Shown here piece after piece: positions 1 to 9,253 of a stretch of DNA of 64,000 bases. The notes under the pieces are model-generated. The model was not told where the DNA came from and did not search any database. It was given only the letters and a program-made list of their open reading frames with translations. The position numbers and the translations under genes were made by a program. This DNA is from Blastopirellula retiformator (GTDB lineage Bacteria; Planctomycetota; Planctomycetia; Pirellulales; Pirellulaceae): contig NZ_SJPF01000005.1 of NCBI RefSeq assembly GCF_007859755.1, positions 124,001 to 188,000 on the forward strand, given 5' to 3'. Within the stretch, counting starts at the first letter, position 1. Each line of letters opens with the position of its first letter.

Positions 1-464
1 TTGATTTGGGCGGCCGAATCTTTATGCACAGCTATGACCCGGAGCGGGATGTCGAGGGAAAAGTCTTGGAGCTAATCCTGACCGCGCCAACGGTCGTCGC
101 TAGCTGGATCAATCTTCAGTATTACGCCTCCACGGTCGACAACCAGGCGTTTGGAAGCGGCAATAAATTGCTTCACAACGTCGTCGGCAAGTTCGGCGTC
201 TTCGAGGGGAACGGAGGCGATTTGAAGACCGGACTTCCCTGGCAGTCGGTACACGACGGATCCAAGCTTCAACATCAACCGCAAAGACTGCTCGTCCTCG
301 TCGATGCGCCGCGAGAGCGGGTGGAAACGATTCTGCAGAACCATACGGGAGTACGGGATTTGGTCAGCAATGGCTGGGTGTCGCTCGTCGTGATGGAAAA
401 CGATGGCTACTACCGCTGGACGGAATCGCACGCTTGGCAGATCTGTCCGCCGACCGAGTGTTAA
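1..464 (+). CDS. dabA: DabA-like (DUF2309/UPF0753) inorganic carbon transporter subunit, C-terminal part
   Basis: The reading frame is open from base 3 and is cut by the window start; about 154 C-terminal residues remain. They carry family hallmarks: an LLHNVVGKFGVFEGNGGDL stretch, a GLPWQSVHDG motif, then HQPQRLLVLVDAP and a closing VMENDGYYRW. From the family, DabA pairs with a NuoL-like DabB membrane protein to accumulate CO2/bicarbonate; its zinc site lies in the missing upstream part. No dabB is visible downstream: the next genes are sulfate-activation genes. The assignment comes from recalled motifs. A bicarbonate-supply role beside purE/purK is inference. Confidence 0.8.
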   Translation, partial: DLGGRIFMHSYDPERDVEGKVLELILTAPTVVASWINLQYYASTVDNQAFGSGNKLLHNVVGKFGVFEGNGGDLKTGLPWQSVHDGSKLQHQPQRLLVLVDAPRERVETILQNHTGVRDLVSNGWVSLVVMENDGYYRWTESHAWQICPPTEC

Positions 465-601
465 CAGTCCGTTGATTTTCTCGACGGACTGGTGATCGCA
501 TGGATGCGATCCCAAAATAGCGACGTAAGTCGTTATTTTGCGAGCCGCGAAGAGCTACGCTCTGAGCCTGGCGAGGTTGGAAAATGCCACGATGGCATTT
601 T
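465..601. repeat. Cluster of five short hairpins between dabA and cysD
   Basis: Five inverted repeats follow one another directly after the dabA stop: 465-491 (8-bp arms, CAGTCCGT), 494-511 (8-bp arms GATCGCAT, 2-nt loop), 514-539 (11-bp arms with one wobble, starting AAAATAGCGAC), 551-563 (5-bp arms AGAGC) and 581-601 (9-bp arms AAAATGCCA). All arms were checked base by base. The AAAA...TTTT types could terminate transcription in both directions. The dense head-to-tail arrangement looks more like an accumulated intergenic repeat family than one terminator. Confidence 0.6.
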
Positions 602-655
602 TCAACAGGCAGTTAAGCCTGGCATTAAACGACTTTTTGGCGATCGGGAAACGCT

Positions 656-1609
656 ATGACCAATACCTTGCGAGAAGTGACGGAACACGACGCCACAGAG
701 AGCGTCTTGCCGAAAACCCACCTCCGGCAACTGGAGGCGGAGAGCATTTACATCATGCGGGAAATGGCGGAAGAGTTTGAAAACCCTGTTCTGCTCTACT
801 CCATCGGCAAAGACTCGAGCGTCCTGCTCCATCTGGCCAGGAAGGCTTTCTTTCCCGAGAAGCCGCCGTTTCCGCTCCTGCACATCGACTCCACCTGGGA
901 ATTTCGGGAAATGATCGAGTTTCGCGAAAACTATGTGCGGAGTGAACTTGGTTTGGACGTATTGGTGGAGATCAATCAGGAAGGAGTTCGAGATCAGGTC
1001 AATCCCTTCGACCACGACGGTCGCATCTACACCGAAGTGATGCGAACGAAGCCTCTCAAGCAAGCCCTGACTCGGTATCGCTTTGATGCGGCGCTGGGAG
1101 GAGGGCGGCGCGAGGAGGAGCGTTCGCGGGCAAAGGAGCGGGTCTTCTCGTTTCGCGACCGCAATCATCGTTGGGACCCCAAGAATCAGCGTCCTGAGCT
1201 ATGGAACCTTTACAACACTTGGATTCATCGTGGCGAAAGCATGCGAGTCTTTCCATTGTCCGACTGGACGGAACTCGATATCTGGCAATATATCCAGCTG
1301 GAGCAGATCCGCCTGGCGCCCCTCTATTTTGCGAAATCACGTCCTGTCGTCGAACGTGATGGAAGTCTCATCATGGTCGATGATGAGCGAATGCGATTGG
1401 CTCCGGGGGAAGAGCCGACGTATCGAAACGTCCGTTTTCGCACGTTGGGGTGTTACCCCGTAACGGGAGCGACCCTCTCAAACGCCGCTTCGGTCGCTGA
1501 GATTGTCGACGAGCTGCGGTTAACGCGAGATTCCGAACGAAACGGTCGAGCGGTCGATCGCGAAGAAGAGGCGGCGATGGAACGAAAGAAACGCGACGGT
1601 TATTTCTAG
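656..1609 (+). CDS. cysD: Sulfate adenylyltransferase subunit 2 (ATP sulfurylase small subunit)
   Basis: The 317-residue protein has the PP-loop SIGKDSS at residues 49-55, typical of CysD, and the family's downstream landmarks: an LHIDSTWEF stretch, [23 protein letters not shown] and the C-terminal [13 protein letters not shown]. CysD catalyses adenylylation of sulfate to APS, driven by the GTPase CysN. The gene sits 53 bp upstream of a cysN-cysC fusion, as expected for a sulfate-activation operon. Length is normal (about 300). The ATG at 656 was taken because the homology begins shortly after it; a weak purine-rich GGGAAA lies upstream. Confidence 0.95.
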   Translation: MTNTLREVTEHDATESVLPKTHLRQLEAESIYIMREMAEEFENPVLLYSIGKDSSVLLHLARKAFFPEKPPFPLLHIDSTWEFREMIEFRENYVRSELGLDVLVEINQEGVRDQVNPFDHDGRIYTEVMRTKPLKQALTRYRFDAALGGGRREEERSRAKERVFSFRDRNHRWDPKNQRPELWNLYNTWIHRGESMRVFPLSDWTELDIWQYIQLEQIRLAPLYFAKSRPVVERDGSLIMVDDERMRLAPGEEPTYRNVRFRTLGCYPVTGATLSNAASVAEIVDELRLTRDSERNGRAVDREEEAAMERKKRDGYF

Positions 1610-1662
1610 CGCCAAGTGCCCGCTCCGCTAAGTCGACGGTTTACGGAATTGTTCAACTGAGA

Positions 1663-3612
1663 ATGCGTATGTTCCCATCTAGCGAAACCCTGGATTTGCT
1701 GCAGACTTCCCAGAATAGCTCGGCATTGACGTCAACGCGTACGCTGCTTCGCTTTATCACTTGCGGCAGCGTCGATGACGGCAAGAGTACGCTTATCGGA
1801 CGGCTGCTGCTGGATTGCGGCGCCGTCTTCGATGATCAAATTGAATCGCTTAGGAGCGAATCCAAACGTTTCGGATCGACGAGCGAGGATATCGATCCAG
1901 CGTTGCTGGTTGACGGTCTCGAGGATGAGCGGGCTCAAGGAATTACGATCGACATCGCCTATCGCTACTTTCAAACGTCCCAGCGAAAATTCATCATCGC
2001 CGATTGCCCAGGGCATGAACAATACACCCGTAACATGGCGACGGCGGCGTCCAAAGCGGAGGCGGCGGTATTGGTTGTCGACGCGCGAAAAGGGTTACTG
2101 ACCCAGACGCGTCGACATGCCGCCATCGCCTCGCTGATGGGCGTCCGAAAACTGATTCTGGCGATCAACAAGATGGACTTGGTTGGATGCGACCAGAAAG
2201 TCTTTGACGGCATTCGAGAGCAATTCGAGGCGGCCATCAGTAAGCTGACTGGCGCCTCGATCATCGCCATTCCGGTTTCCGGACTGCGCGGCGATAACGT
2301 CGTTAAATCGAGTCAAAACATGCCGTGGTACGACGGCGTCACCCTCTTACAGGCCCTGGAAGAGTGCCCGGCGAATTCCGAGCGGAACGACGCCCCTTTG
2401 CGGTTTGCCGTGCAACGCGTCACGCGGCCAGATTCGGAGTTCCGAGGTTACAGCGGATCCGTTTTTTCGGGAACGCTACGAGTTGGCGACGCAGTTCAAG
2501 TCGTTCCAGGGGGGCAGATGAGTCGCGTTCGTTCGATTGTCACGTTTCTCGGTCAGCAGACCGCTGCTGTAGAGGGCGAAGCGGTCACCTTGACGCTGGA
2601 GGACGAGATCGATATTTCGCGAGGGGATTGGCTCGTTCATCCCACCTCGCCTCCCCAAGTGAGTCATTATTTTGATGCGCACTTGATTTGGATGTCGCAA
2701 GAGGCGCTGGCGCCGGGCAAATCGTATTGGTTGAAACAATCAACCCTTCGCACCAGCGCTGAAGTGGAAGACGTCTTCTCCCGTCTCGACTTCAATACGA
2801 GCGAAAGCATCCCAGTCAATACGCTCCAGCTTAATGACATTGGGCGCTGTAGAATCCACGCCCATCGTCCGATCCCCTATGACCCTTACTGCGAAAATCG
2901 AAAGACTGGCTCGTTTATTCTGGTCGATCGCGTCTCGCACGAAACCGTGGCGGGAGGGTTAATCCTACCTAGCGAAGGAGACTCCTTCGCAAGCGGCGCA
3001 GACAAGCGTCGCAGAAATGGCCAGGGCTTAACCTTGACCGCCAGCCGCGTATCGCAAGTGTCACGCCGACGACGCTCGGGGCATGACGTGGCGACCGTGC
3101 TGCTCAGCGGTCTCAGCGGTTCGGGAAAGACGACGATTGCGTACGAACTGGAACAGCGCTTGTTTTCCAAAGGGATGGGGGTCGCGGTGCTCGATGGCGA
3201 GAACTTGCGATTCGGGATCTGCCGCGACTTGGGGTTCTCAGCGGAAGAACGCTCCGAGAATCTGCGGCGCGCCGCAGAAATCGCGAGAATTCTAAATGAC
3301 GCTGGCGTGGTCTGTTTGGCCGCATTCGTGGCGCCAGAAGAGCGTACGCGATCCCAAGCCAAGGAACTGATCGGTCCGCAGAGATTCTTGCATGTTCATT
3401 TAAAGTCCACCGTCGAAACTTGTCGTCAGCGCGACTCTTCGGGACGCTACGCCGCTGCGGAACGTGGAGTAATCCGTAACTTTCCCGGCGTAACAAGCCC
3501 GTATCTGGAGCCTACGGACGCCGATTTGATTGTCCCAACGGACGTTTGGACGTGGGAACAGTGCGTTGACGAGATTGAACGTTGGATCTTAGCGCGAATC
3601 GACGTTACCTAA
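1663..3612 (+). CDS. cysNC: Bifunctional CysN/CysC: sulfate adenylyltransferase subunit 1 fused to APS kinase
   Basis: A 649-residue fusion. The N-terminal part is an EF-Tu-like GTPase with GSVDDGKS (35-42), DCPGH (about 114-118) and NKMD (169-172), followed by beta-barrel domains. The C-terminal part, from about residue 475, is APS kinase with P-loop GLSGSGKT and the VLDGENLRFG segment. CysN drives CysD-catalysed APS formation; CysC phosphorylates APS to PAPS. This domain order and length are standard for NodQ/CysNC proteins. A second ATG at 1669 is an equally plausible start. No defects seen. Confidence 0.95.
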   Translation: MRMFPSSETLDLLQTSQNSSALTSTRTLLRFITCGSVDDGKSTLIGRLLLDCGAVFDDQIESLRSESKRFGSTSEDIDPALLVDGLEDERAQGITIDIAYRYFQTSQRKFIIADCPGHEQYTRNMATAASKAEAAVLVVDARKGLLTQTRRHAAIASLMGVRKLILAINKMDLVGCDQKVFDGIREQFEAAISKLTGASIIAIPVSGLRGDNVVKSSQNMPWYDGVTLLQALEECPANSERNDAPLRFAVQRVTRPDSEFRGYSGSVFSGTLRVGDAVQVVPGGQMSRVRSIVTFLGQQTAAVEGEAVTLTLEDEIDISRGDWLVHPTSPPQVSHYFDAHLIWMSQEALAPGKSYWLKQSTLRTSAEVEDVFSRLDFNTSESIPVNTLQLNDIGRCRIHAHRPIPYDPYCENRKTGSFILVDRVSHETVAGGLILPSEGDSFASGADKRRRNGQGLTLTASRVSQVSRRRRSGHDVATVLLSGLSGSGKTTIAYELEQRLFSKGMGVAVLDGENLRFGICRDLGFSAEERSENLRRAAEIARILNDAGVVCLAAFVAPEERTRSQAKELIGPQRFLHVHLKSTVETCRQRDSSGRYAAAERGVIRNFPGVTSPYLEPTDADLIVPTDVWTWEQCVDEIERWILARIDVT

Positions 3613-3663
3613 CCGAACGACAAGTTTGAAATTTTCTCAGCAAGTCTAACTAGGACGAAAGGC

Positions 3664-4248
3664 ATGATTCACGAAACCAGAGGTCCGGGCTACTTCATGA
3701 TGCAAGACTTGGAGCGACAGTACGACCAGTTGGCGGGACGCAGAGGTGCGCTCCGACTTTGGATCGCATCGTCCGATCCGGCAATCGACCGTGCGATGGA
3801 ACGAGTCGGCGACTCTTTCGCAAACCTGGTCTTGCGAGTGCCGACCGAGCATCTGATGAAGGCGCCCGTCGATGGATCTCCGGTCTTAAGAGTACTCGAC
3901 TTTTCGATTGAGCGATTCAGGCTCCGCGGAATCGTCGTTTGTGGGCACGCATCAGAAGACGTAATTTCGACGCGTTCGCAAGTTCCAAGGCCCGATTTCG
4001 CTGGGGCTTCCGGCGATAAACTGCTTCAAGGCGCTCGCGAACGAATGGCGAAAAATCGCTTGTGGAAGAGCCGCACCTTGAATTATGCCGCTGCCCTAAA
4101 GAACTCTAGGCTCATTACCGAACGGCGGGAGCGAGACCTTCTTGAAGTCACGACTGTTTTCTACCTGAAAGAGACTGGCGTCTTTAGCGTTTACAAAGAC
4201 GCGAGCAAAGAATTTGAGGCAAACTTCGGGGAGACAATATTCCAATGA
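3664..4248 (+). CDS. Beta-carbonic-anhydrase-like protein lacking the zinc-binding cysteines
   Basis: The 194-residue protein can be laid along beta-carbonic anhydrase. [10 protein letters not shown] (32-41) stands where the family has the CxDxR motif, [11 protein letters not shown] (49-59) matches the GD-FV-RN-A segment, and [10 protein letters not shown] (91-100) stands where the family has GHxxC. The aspartate (D38) and histidine (H95) are kept, but both zinc cysteines are replaced (S36, E98) and the arginine of the Asp-Arg dyad is alanine. It overlaps purE by 4 bp (ATGA), so the two are probably translationally coupled. Canonical catalysis looks unlikely. A binding or regulatory role tied to CO2/bicarbonate use by PurK/PurE is inference. 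Confidence 0.65.
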   Translation: MIHETRGPGYFMMQDLERQYDQLAGRRGALRLWIASSDPAIDRAMERVGDSFANLVLRVPTEHLMKAPVDGSPVLRVLDFSIERFRLRGIVVCGHASEDVISTRSQVPRPDFAGASGDKLLQGARERMAKNRLWKSRTLNYAAALKNSRLITERRERDLLEVTTVFYLKETGVFSVYKDASKEFEANFGETIFQ

Positions 4249-4739
4249 ATGACGTTTTGAAGCCGCGAGTAGGTGTTGTCATGGGAAGTCGGTCCGACTG
4301 GGAAACGATGCGACGTGCGGTAGAAGTTCTCGAGCATTTTCGGATTCCGCACGAATGTCGCGTCGTTTCCGCGCACCGAACTCCGCAGTGGATGTTTGAG
4401 TATGGGGAGTCCGCGGAAAGGCGCGGCTTGAGAGTTATCATCGCCGGCGCTGGAGGGGCTGCTCACTTACCCGGGATGTTGTCGTCATTAACAATGTTGC
4501 CCGTACTTGCGGTACCGGTCCAATCGAGGGCTTTGTCAGGCTTGGATTCATTGCTATCGATCGTACAAATGCCCGGCGGCGTTCCCGTAGCGACATTCGC
4601 AATTGGTGAAGCGGGGGCAAAAAACGCCGGGCTGATGGCCGTGCGGATTCTATCGAACAATCATCCGGAACTCCGCTCACGTCTGAGAGACTTCGTGAAA
4701 GCGGAAGAACTCAAAGTAATGGAGACTTCAGTATTATGA
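4245..4739 (+). CDS. purE: N5-carboxyaminoimidazole ribonucleotide mutase
   Basis: The 164-residue protein has the class I PurE signature: GSRSDWETM near residue 13, the VVSAHRTP motif, the [14 protein letters not shown] glycine-rich loop and PVLAVPVQS. PurE converts N5-CAIR to CAIR in purine synthesis. It starts with an ATG overlapping the stop of the carbonic-anhydrase-like gene and overlaps purK by 4 bp, so the three form a tightly coupled unit. Length is normal. Confidence 0.95.
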   Translation: MNDVLKPRVGVVMGSRSDWETMRRAVEVLEHFRIPHECRVVSAHRTPQWMFEYGESAERRGLRVIIAGAGGAAHLPGMLSSLTMLPVLAVPVQSRALSGLDSLLSIVQMPGGVPVATFAIGEAGAKNAGLMAVRILSNNHPELRSRLRDFVKAEELKVMETSVL

Positions 4740-5941
4740 CGCCGATCATTTCCCCCGGCGCAACAATCGGGGTCTTAGGAAGCGGTCAGTTAGGTCGAAT
4801 GTTTACGCTGGCCGCTCGCCGCCTTGGCTATCATGTACACGTGTTTTCGCCCAGCAAGAATACCCCGGCAGGCCAATTGGCGGACTTGGAAATTCAAGCC
4901 CCGTATGATGACTTTGAAGCGATTGAAAGCTTTGCCCGGCATGTCGACGTCGTTACCATCGAGTTTGAAAACGTCAACGTTGAAGCAATTGAAGTCATTC
5001 AACGTTTCGTTCCAGTGCGCCCCGGCTGTCGAGTCTTGAGAACGACGCAACGACGAGACAATGAAAAAGCGTTTTTAGCCGGAATCGGCGTTCCCGTCGC
5101 CCCCTACGCGTCGATTCGCAATCTCGCGGAATTGCAATCGACTTCCCCGGAACTTTTTCCTGGGATCCTCAAGACCGCTGGCTGGGGATATGACGGCAAA
5201 GGACAAGTACGATTATCATCAATCGCGGACGCGCAGTTAGGCTGGCGGTCGCTCGGCGTTCAAGCTGCGGTATTGGAGAAACTGATCGACTTCGCGTTGG
5301 AGTTCTCAGTAATTGTCGCTCGCGGAGCCAATGGCGAGATGGCTCACTACGATCCGATCCTGAATCGCCATGAAAACCACATTCTCAGCGTATCAGTTTC
5401 TCCTAGCGGATTGACTCTGAAGATCGTGAAAGAAGCGGTCGAAATTGCTCACTCGATCGCAGAACAATTGGATGTCGTCGGAGTGCTTTGCGTCGAGTTC
5501 TTTCTCACCAAAGACGCGAGGGTGATCGTCAATGAACTGGCGCCGCGTCCACACAATTCTGGCCACTTGACGATTGAGGCGCATGCGACCTGTCAATTTG
5601 AACAACAAGTCCGAGCCGTTTGCGGATTGCCTCTAGGGAGCACGGCGCAACTCCGGCCGGCGGCGATGGCTAATCTGCTGGGAGATTTGTGGATGGATGG
5701 AGAACCGCGATGGGAAGTTATGCATTTGATGAAGAACGTAAAGGTTCATCTGTACGGTAAATCCGAGTGGCGCGAGGGAAGAAAAATGGGGCACCTTACG
5801 GCTCAAGCTGAGAGCGCGACCGCTGCAGAGGAATTAGTCAGCATAGCGCGCCAATCTTTGGTGAGCAGGCGAAATGAAAGTTGCCCCAGCCCAGGACTGG
5901 TGGACGCTGAAGGTTCGATAATTTTACGCGGTCAGGCCTGA
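4736..5941 (+). CDS. purK: N5-carboxyaminoimidazole ribonucleotide synthase
   Basis: ATP-grasp enzyme that uses ATP and bicarbonate to make N5-CAIR, the PurE substrate. Visible landmarks are [11 protein letters not shown] at the N-terminus, the [20 protein letters not shown]-binding segment, [24 protein letters not shown] in the C-terminal half, and the GRKMGHLT motif near the end. At 401 residues it is slightly long. The last 20 or so residues (after SLVSRRN) look unlike the family. They lie against an IS3 remnant whose stop codon (5924-5926) overlaps this gene, so the C-terminus may have been altered by an insertion. Confidence 0.93.
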   Translation: MTPIISPGATIGVLGSGQLGRMFTLAARRLGYHVHVFSPSKNTPAGQLADLEIQAPYDDFEAIESFARHVDVVTIEFENVNVEAIEVIQRFVPVRPGCRVLRTTQRRDNEKAFLAGIGVPVAPYASIRNLAELQSTSPELFPGILKTAGWGYDGKGQVRLSSIADAQLGWRSLGVQAAVLEKLIDFALEFSVIVARGANGEMAHYDPILNRHENHILSVSVSPSGLTLKIVKEAVEIAHSIAEQLDVVGVLCVEFFLTKDARVIVNELAPRPHNSGHLTIEAHATCQFEQQVRAVCGLPLGSTAQLRPAAMANLLGDLWMDGEPRWEVMHLMKNVKVHLYGKSEWREGRKMGHLTAQAESATAAEELVSIARQSLVSRRNESCPSPGLVDAEGSIILRGQA

Positions 5942-6313
5942 ATTGCGCCGAGCCTCGAACTCGTTCGGCGTTAGGTAGCCGAGCGTTTGGTGAATTCGCT
6001 CGTTGTTGTGGAACGTTTCAATGTAGCGGAAGACGCTGAGCCGCGCTTCCTCGATATCTGCGAACTCTTCAACCTTCGTCCATTCGTGTTTCAGCGACCA
6101 GAAAAATCGCTCCATCACGGCGTTGTCGTAACAGCAACCGGTGCGGCTCATCGAGCAGGTGATTCCCAATGTTCGCAACGTCTGCTGATACTCGTCGCTC
6201 GTGTACTGACAGCCGCGGTCGCTGTGATGCAACAGCCGCTGCGTATCGGGCCTCCGCAACTCAATCGCTTGACGCAGCGCGGCGCTAACCAGCGATGTCG
6301 CCAGGCTGGTCGA
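5924..6313 (-). pseudogene. IS3-family transposase OrfB, C-terminal remnant
   Basis: About 130 residues of an IS3/IS150-type OrfB remain: the LLHHSDRGCQYTS motif with the second catalytic Asp, the MSRTGCCYDNAVMERFF segment with the catalytic Glu, then HNNERIHQTLGYLTPNEFE. Homology reads back to about 6313 (an LSTSLATSLVSAALRQAIEL stretch before the first usable start) and then stops abruptly. The N-terminal half with the first catalytic Asp and OrfA are missing, so it is inactive. Its stop overlaps the last codons of purK. Confidence 0.85.
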
Positions 6314-6608
6314 CAGTTCCCACCTCCCCGTGCAAAACCCTCTTCGTGAAAAGTTCTCTACTGCCCAAATGACGGAAAGCGAACGGTTGCAATAGGTTAC
6401 GAATTCCGAGTCCTTTTCGGTCCCTTCGGAGCGAACCGAACCCTTTACGAACAGAGAACTTTTGCCATGACCCGACTAGGCGTTACGACCAGCGATCGAA
6501 TCACAATGAAATGAATCGTACGGGAATTTTGAGCAGTGCCGAGCGTGCTGCGGGGTGCAGAAAAGAAGATATCTCCAGTATCATCAACGACTTCGGCATC
6601 TTAGCACG
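6314..6608. other. Intergenic stretch with a long-spaced inverted repeat
   Basis: No gene is supported here. An 11-bp inverted repeat (AAAAGTTCTCT at 6349-6359 and its complement at 6453-6463) encloses 93 bp, and CCGAA-rich complementary stretches lie inside. It could be a degraded small mobile element or the edge of a transposon. No target duplication was recognised. Confidence 0.35.
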
Positions 6609-7670
6609 ATGAAGAACATTTACCACCAATTGCTGCTCCTGATCGCCGGATCGACCCAAAAAGAGCTGGCTGCTCAGATCCGATATCTCAAGGTCGAGAA
6701 TGAGGTGCTGCGGTCCAAATTGCCGAGACGGATCTCGGTCACCGCTCAAGAGAAGAACCGGCTGGTCAAGTTTGGAGCGAAGCTGGGGCAGGCGGTTCAC
6801 GAGATCGTCACCATTGTGGGGCCAAGTACAATTCTCCGTTGGATTCGCGAATCGAAGAAGCCGGGCGGCGTCAAGCAAGTTCGAAAAGGACGCCCCCGAA
6901 CCAAAGAGGAAATCCGCGAACTCATTCTCCGTTTCGCCCGTGAAAACGACTGGGGGTACACGCGGATCATGGGTGAACTGAAGAAGCTCGGCATCAAGCC
7001 GCCGTCACGCAACACGGTCAAAAACATTTTGAAAGAGAATGGGCTCGAGCCAGGTCCCAATCGCGGGGAAGGAACGTGGGACGAGTTCCTCAAGATGCAT
7101 GCGGCGACGCTCTGGCAATGCGACTTCTATTCGAAGAAGGTGCTGACGCTGAAGGGCTGGCGGGATCTGTATTTGCTGATTTTCCTGCATGTCGAATCCC
7201 GCCAGGTCTACATCGCGCCGTCAACGTTTCATCCCAATGAAGAGTGGGCCATGCAGCAAGCTGAAGCGTTCCTGGAGCACGTGAAGTCAGTTGACCTACC
7301 CATCGACACCTTGATGCATGATCGGGATAAGAAGCTCACGGCCAAGGTTGACGCCACGTTCCAGGCCGCGGACATTCGGGTCGTGAAATCGGCCTACCGA
7401 TCACCTAACACCAACGCCTTCGTCGAACGGTTCATCCAGACGCTGCAGCGCGAATGCCTGGATCATTTTGTGGTGTTTGGCGAGCAGCATATGGACTACT
7501 TGGTGAAAGAATTTGTCGGTTTCTATCACGCGGAACGGCCGCATCAGGGAAAGGAAAATGAACTGCTGACGCCCGGAGAGCCGCAGCCCGATGTGCTATC
7601 GATCGGTTCTATCACCTGTCACGAACGACTGGGCGGTGTGCTGAAACACTATCATCGTCAGGCGGCGTGA
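6609..7670 (+). mobile_element. rve/integrase-core transposase, intact
   Basis: A 353-residue DDE enzyme if started at the ATG at 6609; an earlier in-frame ATG lies at 6555. An N-terminal helical and helix-turn-helix part ([11 protein letters not shown]) and a basic GRPRTKEEI linker precede the integrase core. The core has WQCDFYSKK (first Asp), MHDRDKKL (second Asp) and [10 protein letters not shown] (Glu). The C-terminal tail [17 protein letters not shown] is shared with the truncated copy just downstream. Such transposases are frequent in planctomycetes. No terminal repeats could be assigned. Confidence 0.85.
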
Positions 7671-7874
7671 AGTTGTTCGCCACATTCTCTTCTTCTTCGA
7701 CCGTCAATCTTCCAACGGTAATCGCTCTTCTGCGCTCATGCTCCAACAAATGATCGAAATACTGGAGCACGACCGAAAACCCTCGCAGGGACATCGATTC
7801 GTCGGCCATTGCATCGCTGGTTCTTGGACTACTCAAGTCGATCAAATATCGCGAATTTACTTTTTGCACAGGAC

Positions 7875-8411
7875 GGGGTGCTCTCGCTCAGGGGGTGGCG
7901 GGATCTGTACTTACTGATCTTTCTACACGTTGAATCCCGTCAAGTCTATATCGCCCCATCGACGTTTCATCCCAACGAATCGTGGGTAGTGGAGCAAGCC
8001 CAGGCATTTCAAGAGCACGCCAAGTCGGAGGGTCTAGCTGTTGGAACGCTCATACGGGATCGGGACACCAAATTCCAGCCAGCGTTTGATGCGGCGATTG
8101 AAGCAGATGGCGCCGAGGTGAAAGTTGGCGCGTTCCGTTCACCGAATACCAATGCCTTTGTGGAGCGGTTCATCCAGACAATTCAGCAGGAATGTTTGGA
8201 CAAGTTCGTTGTGTTTGGCGAGCCGCACATGGACTACTTGGTGAATGAGTTCCTCGACTTCTATCACGAGGAACGGCCGCATCAGGGGAAAGGCAATTCT
8301 CCGCTGACGCCGTCGAATTCAATAGCGCCGGAGGTCGTCTCGATCGGTTCAGTCGCGTGTCGCGAACGACTCGGCGGTGTGCTTAAGCACTATCATCGTC
8401 AAGCGGCGTGA
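7875..8411 (+). pseudogene. 5'-truncated copy of the neighbouring rve-type transposase
   Basis: From about 7875 the translation follows the upstream transposase closely, from [19 protein letters not shown] through to the identical C-terminal [13 protein letters not shown]. The residues before this point are unrelated, so the N-terminal half and the first catalytic Asp are missing. The second Asp (RDRDTKF) and the Glu (NAFVERF) remain. The two copies are clearly diverged at many positions, so this is a related element broken by an old event and not a recent duplicate. Confidence 0.85.
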
Positions 8412-8705
8412 ACACGTCGGACGCCTCTTCTTTATTTGGCGACGGAGCCATTCATCGTGCCGCATCTTGCTGCGCTCATGCGTGAACTAACCATCGGAAG
8501 ATTAATGGGCAGGTGCAAATCCCCGTGGTGAGCTTCTTTTGCTGCCGTTGCCTGCTTGAATTTGGCGCTTCTCAGCCTACAGTCTTAGAGGTTCCCGCGT
8601 CCGCACAAGTCTAGGCCACCTCACCGAACAGAATTTTCCCCCCTTTGCTCCTCCGTTCCGTCTTCCTTAACGTTGCCACCCTGAAGCCGCTAACGAACTC
8701 GGACG
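8412..8705. other. Intergenic stretch without recognisable gene
   Basis: About 290 bp between the truncated transposase and the SseB-like gene. It holds no supported reading frame. A CTGCGCTCATGC word (around 8469-8480) also occurs downstream of the intact transposase (around 7730), so part of this stretch is probably transposon 3' flank. Confidence 0.3.
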
Positions 8706-9149
8706 CTATCCGAGAATTTTCGCAACATCGGTCGCTGAAACGCCACTCCAACCTTGTCGCTCAGGCCCAAGAACTTGAACGATGATTCCCATCGCCTCGT
8801 TCTTAGCGATTTGTAGTACTTCACGTCCTTTCAGTTCGACAAATACCGAATCTGGTTCGACGGAACTGAGCCAAGCAACATTGGCGAGAACCAGCAGCAT
8901 CGCTTCCCCGCTTGGCAAGGTAGCGATGGGAATTCGCAAGTCGCTCGATGGCATTGTGACATAGTCACCGCTGGGGACAGCGCCCAATTCCTGCGGGATT
9001 TTTATTCCAACGCGTCCATTTTGCAGCTCTTGAAAAAACGTTCGTTGGTTTTCTTTATTCGGCGAATCGGCAAGTAGCAATACTTGTTTCGCCAATTTAG
9101 TGTTGCGATGATCGACGTCAGTTTCGTTCATTGCTTTTTTCCAATTCAT
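8706..9149 (-). CDS. SseB-like domain protein, candidate immunity partner of the RHS protein
   Basis: About 148 residues. The pattern (QRTFFQELQNGRVGIKI, then MLLVLANVAWLSSVEPDSVF, then a C-terminal AMGIIVQVLGPERQGWS) recalls the SseB N-terminal domain. Start choices are ATGs at 9149 and 9131 or an upstream TTG/ATG at 9182; none has a strong ribosome site. It lies about 100 bp downstream of the RHS-repeat gene on the same strand, where polymorphic-toxin immunity genes are usually found. Domain assignment is moderate; the immunity role is inference from position only. Confidence 0.55.
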   Translation of the reverse strand: MNWKKAMNETDVDHRNTKLAKQVLLLADSPNKENQRTFFQELQNGRVGIKIPQELGAVPSGDYVTMPSSDLRIPIATLPSGEAMLLVLANVAWLSSVEPDSVFVELKGREVLQIAKNEAMGIIVQVLGPERQGWSGVSATDVAKILG

Positions 9150-9253
9150 GAAAGTCGACTGCGGACGTAGCGATAAAAGCAAAGTTTACCCTAGTGCATG
9201 AATTTAACCAACTTCTTGCGATTCGTAATTGTCCATAAACGACTCGCAATAGA

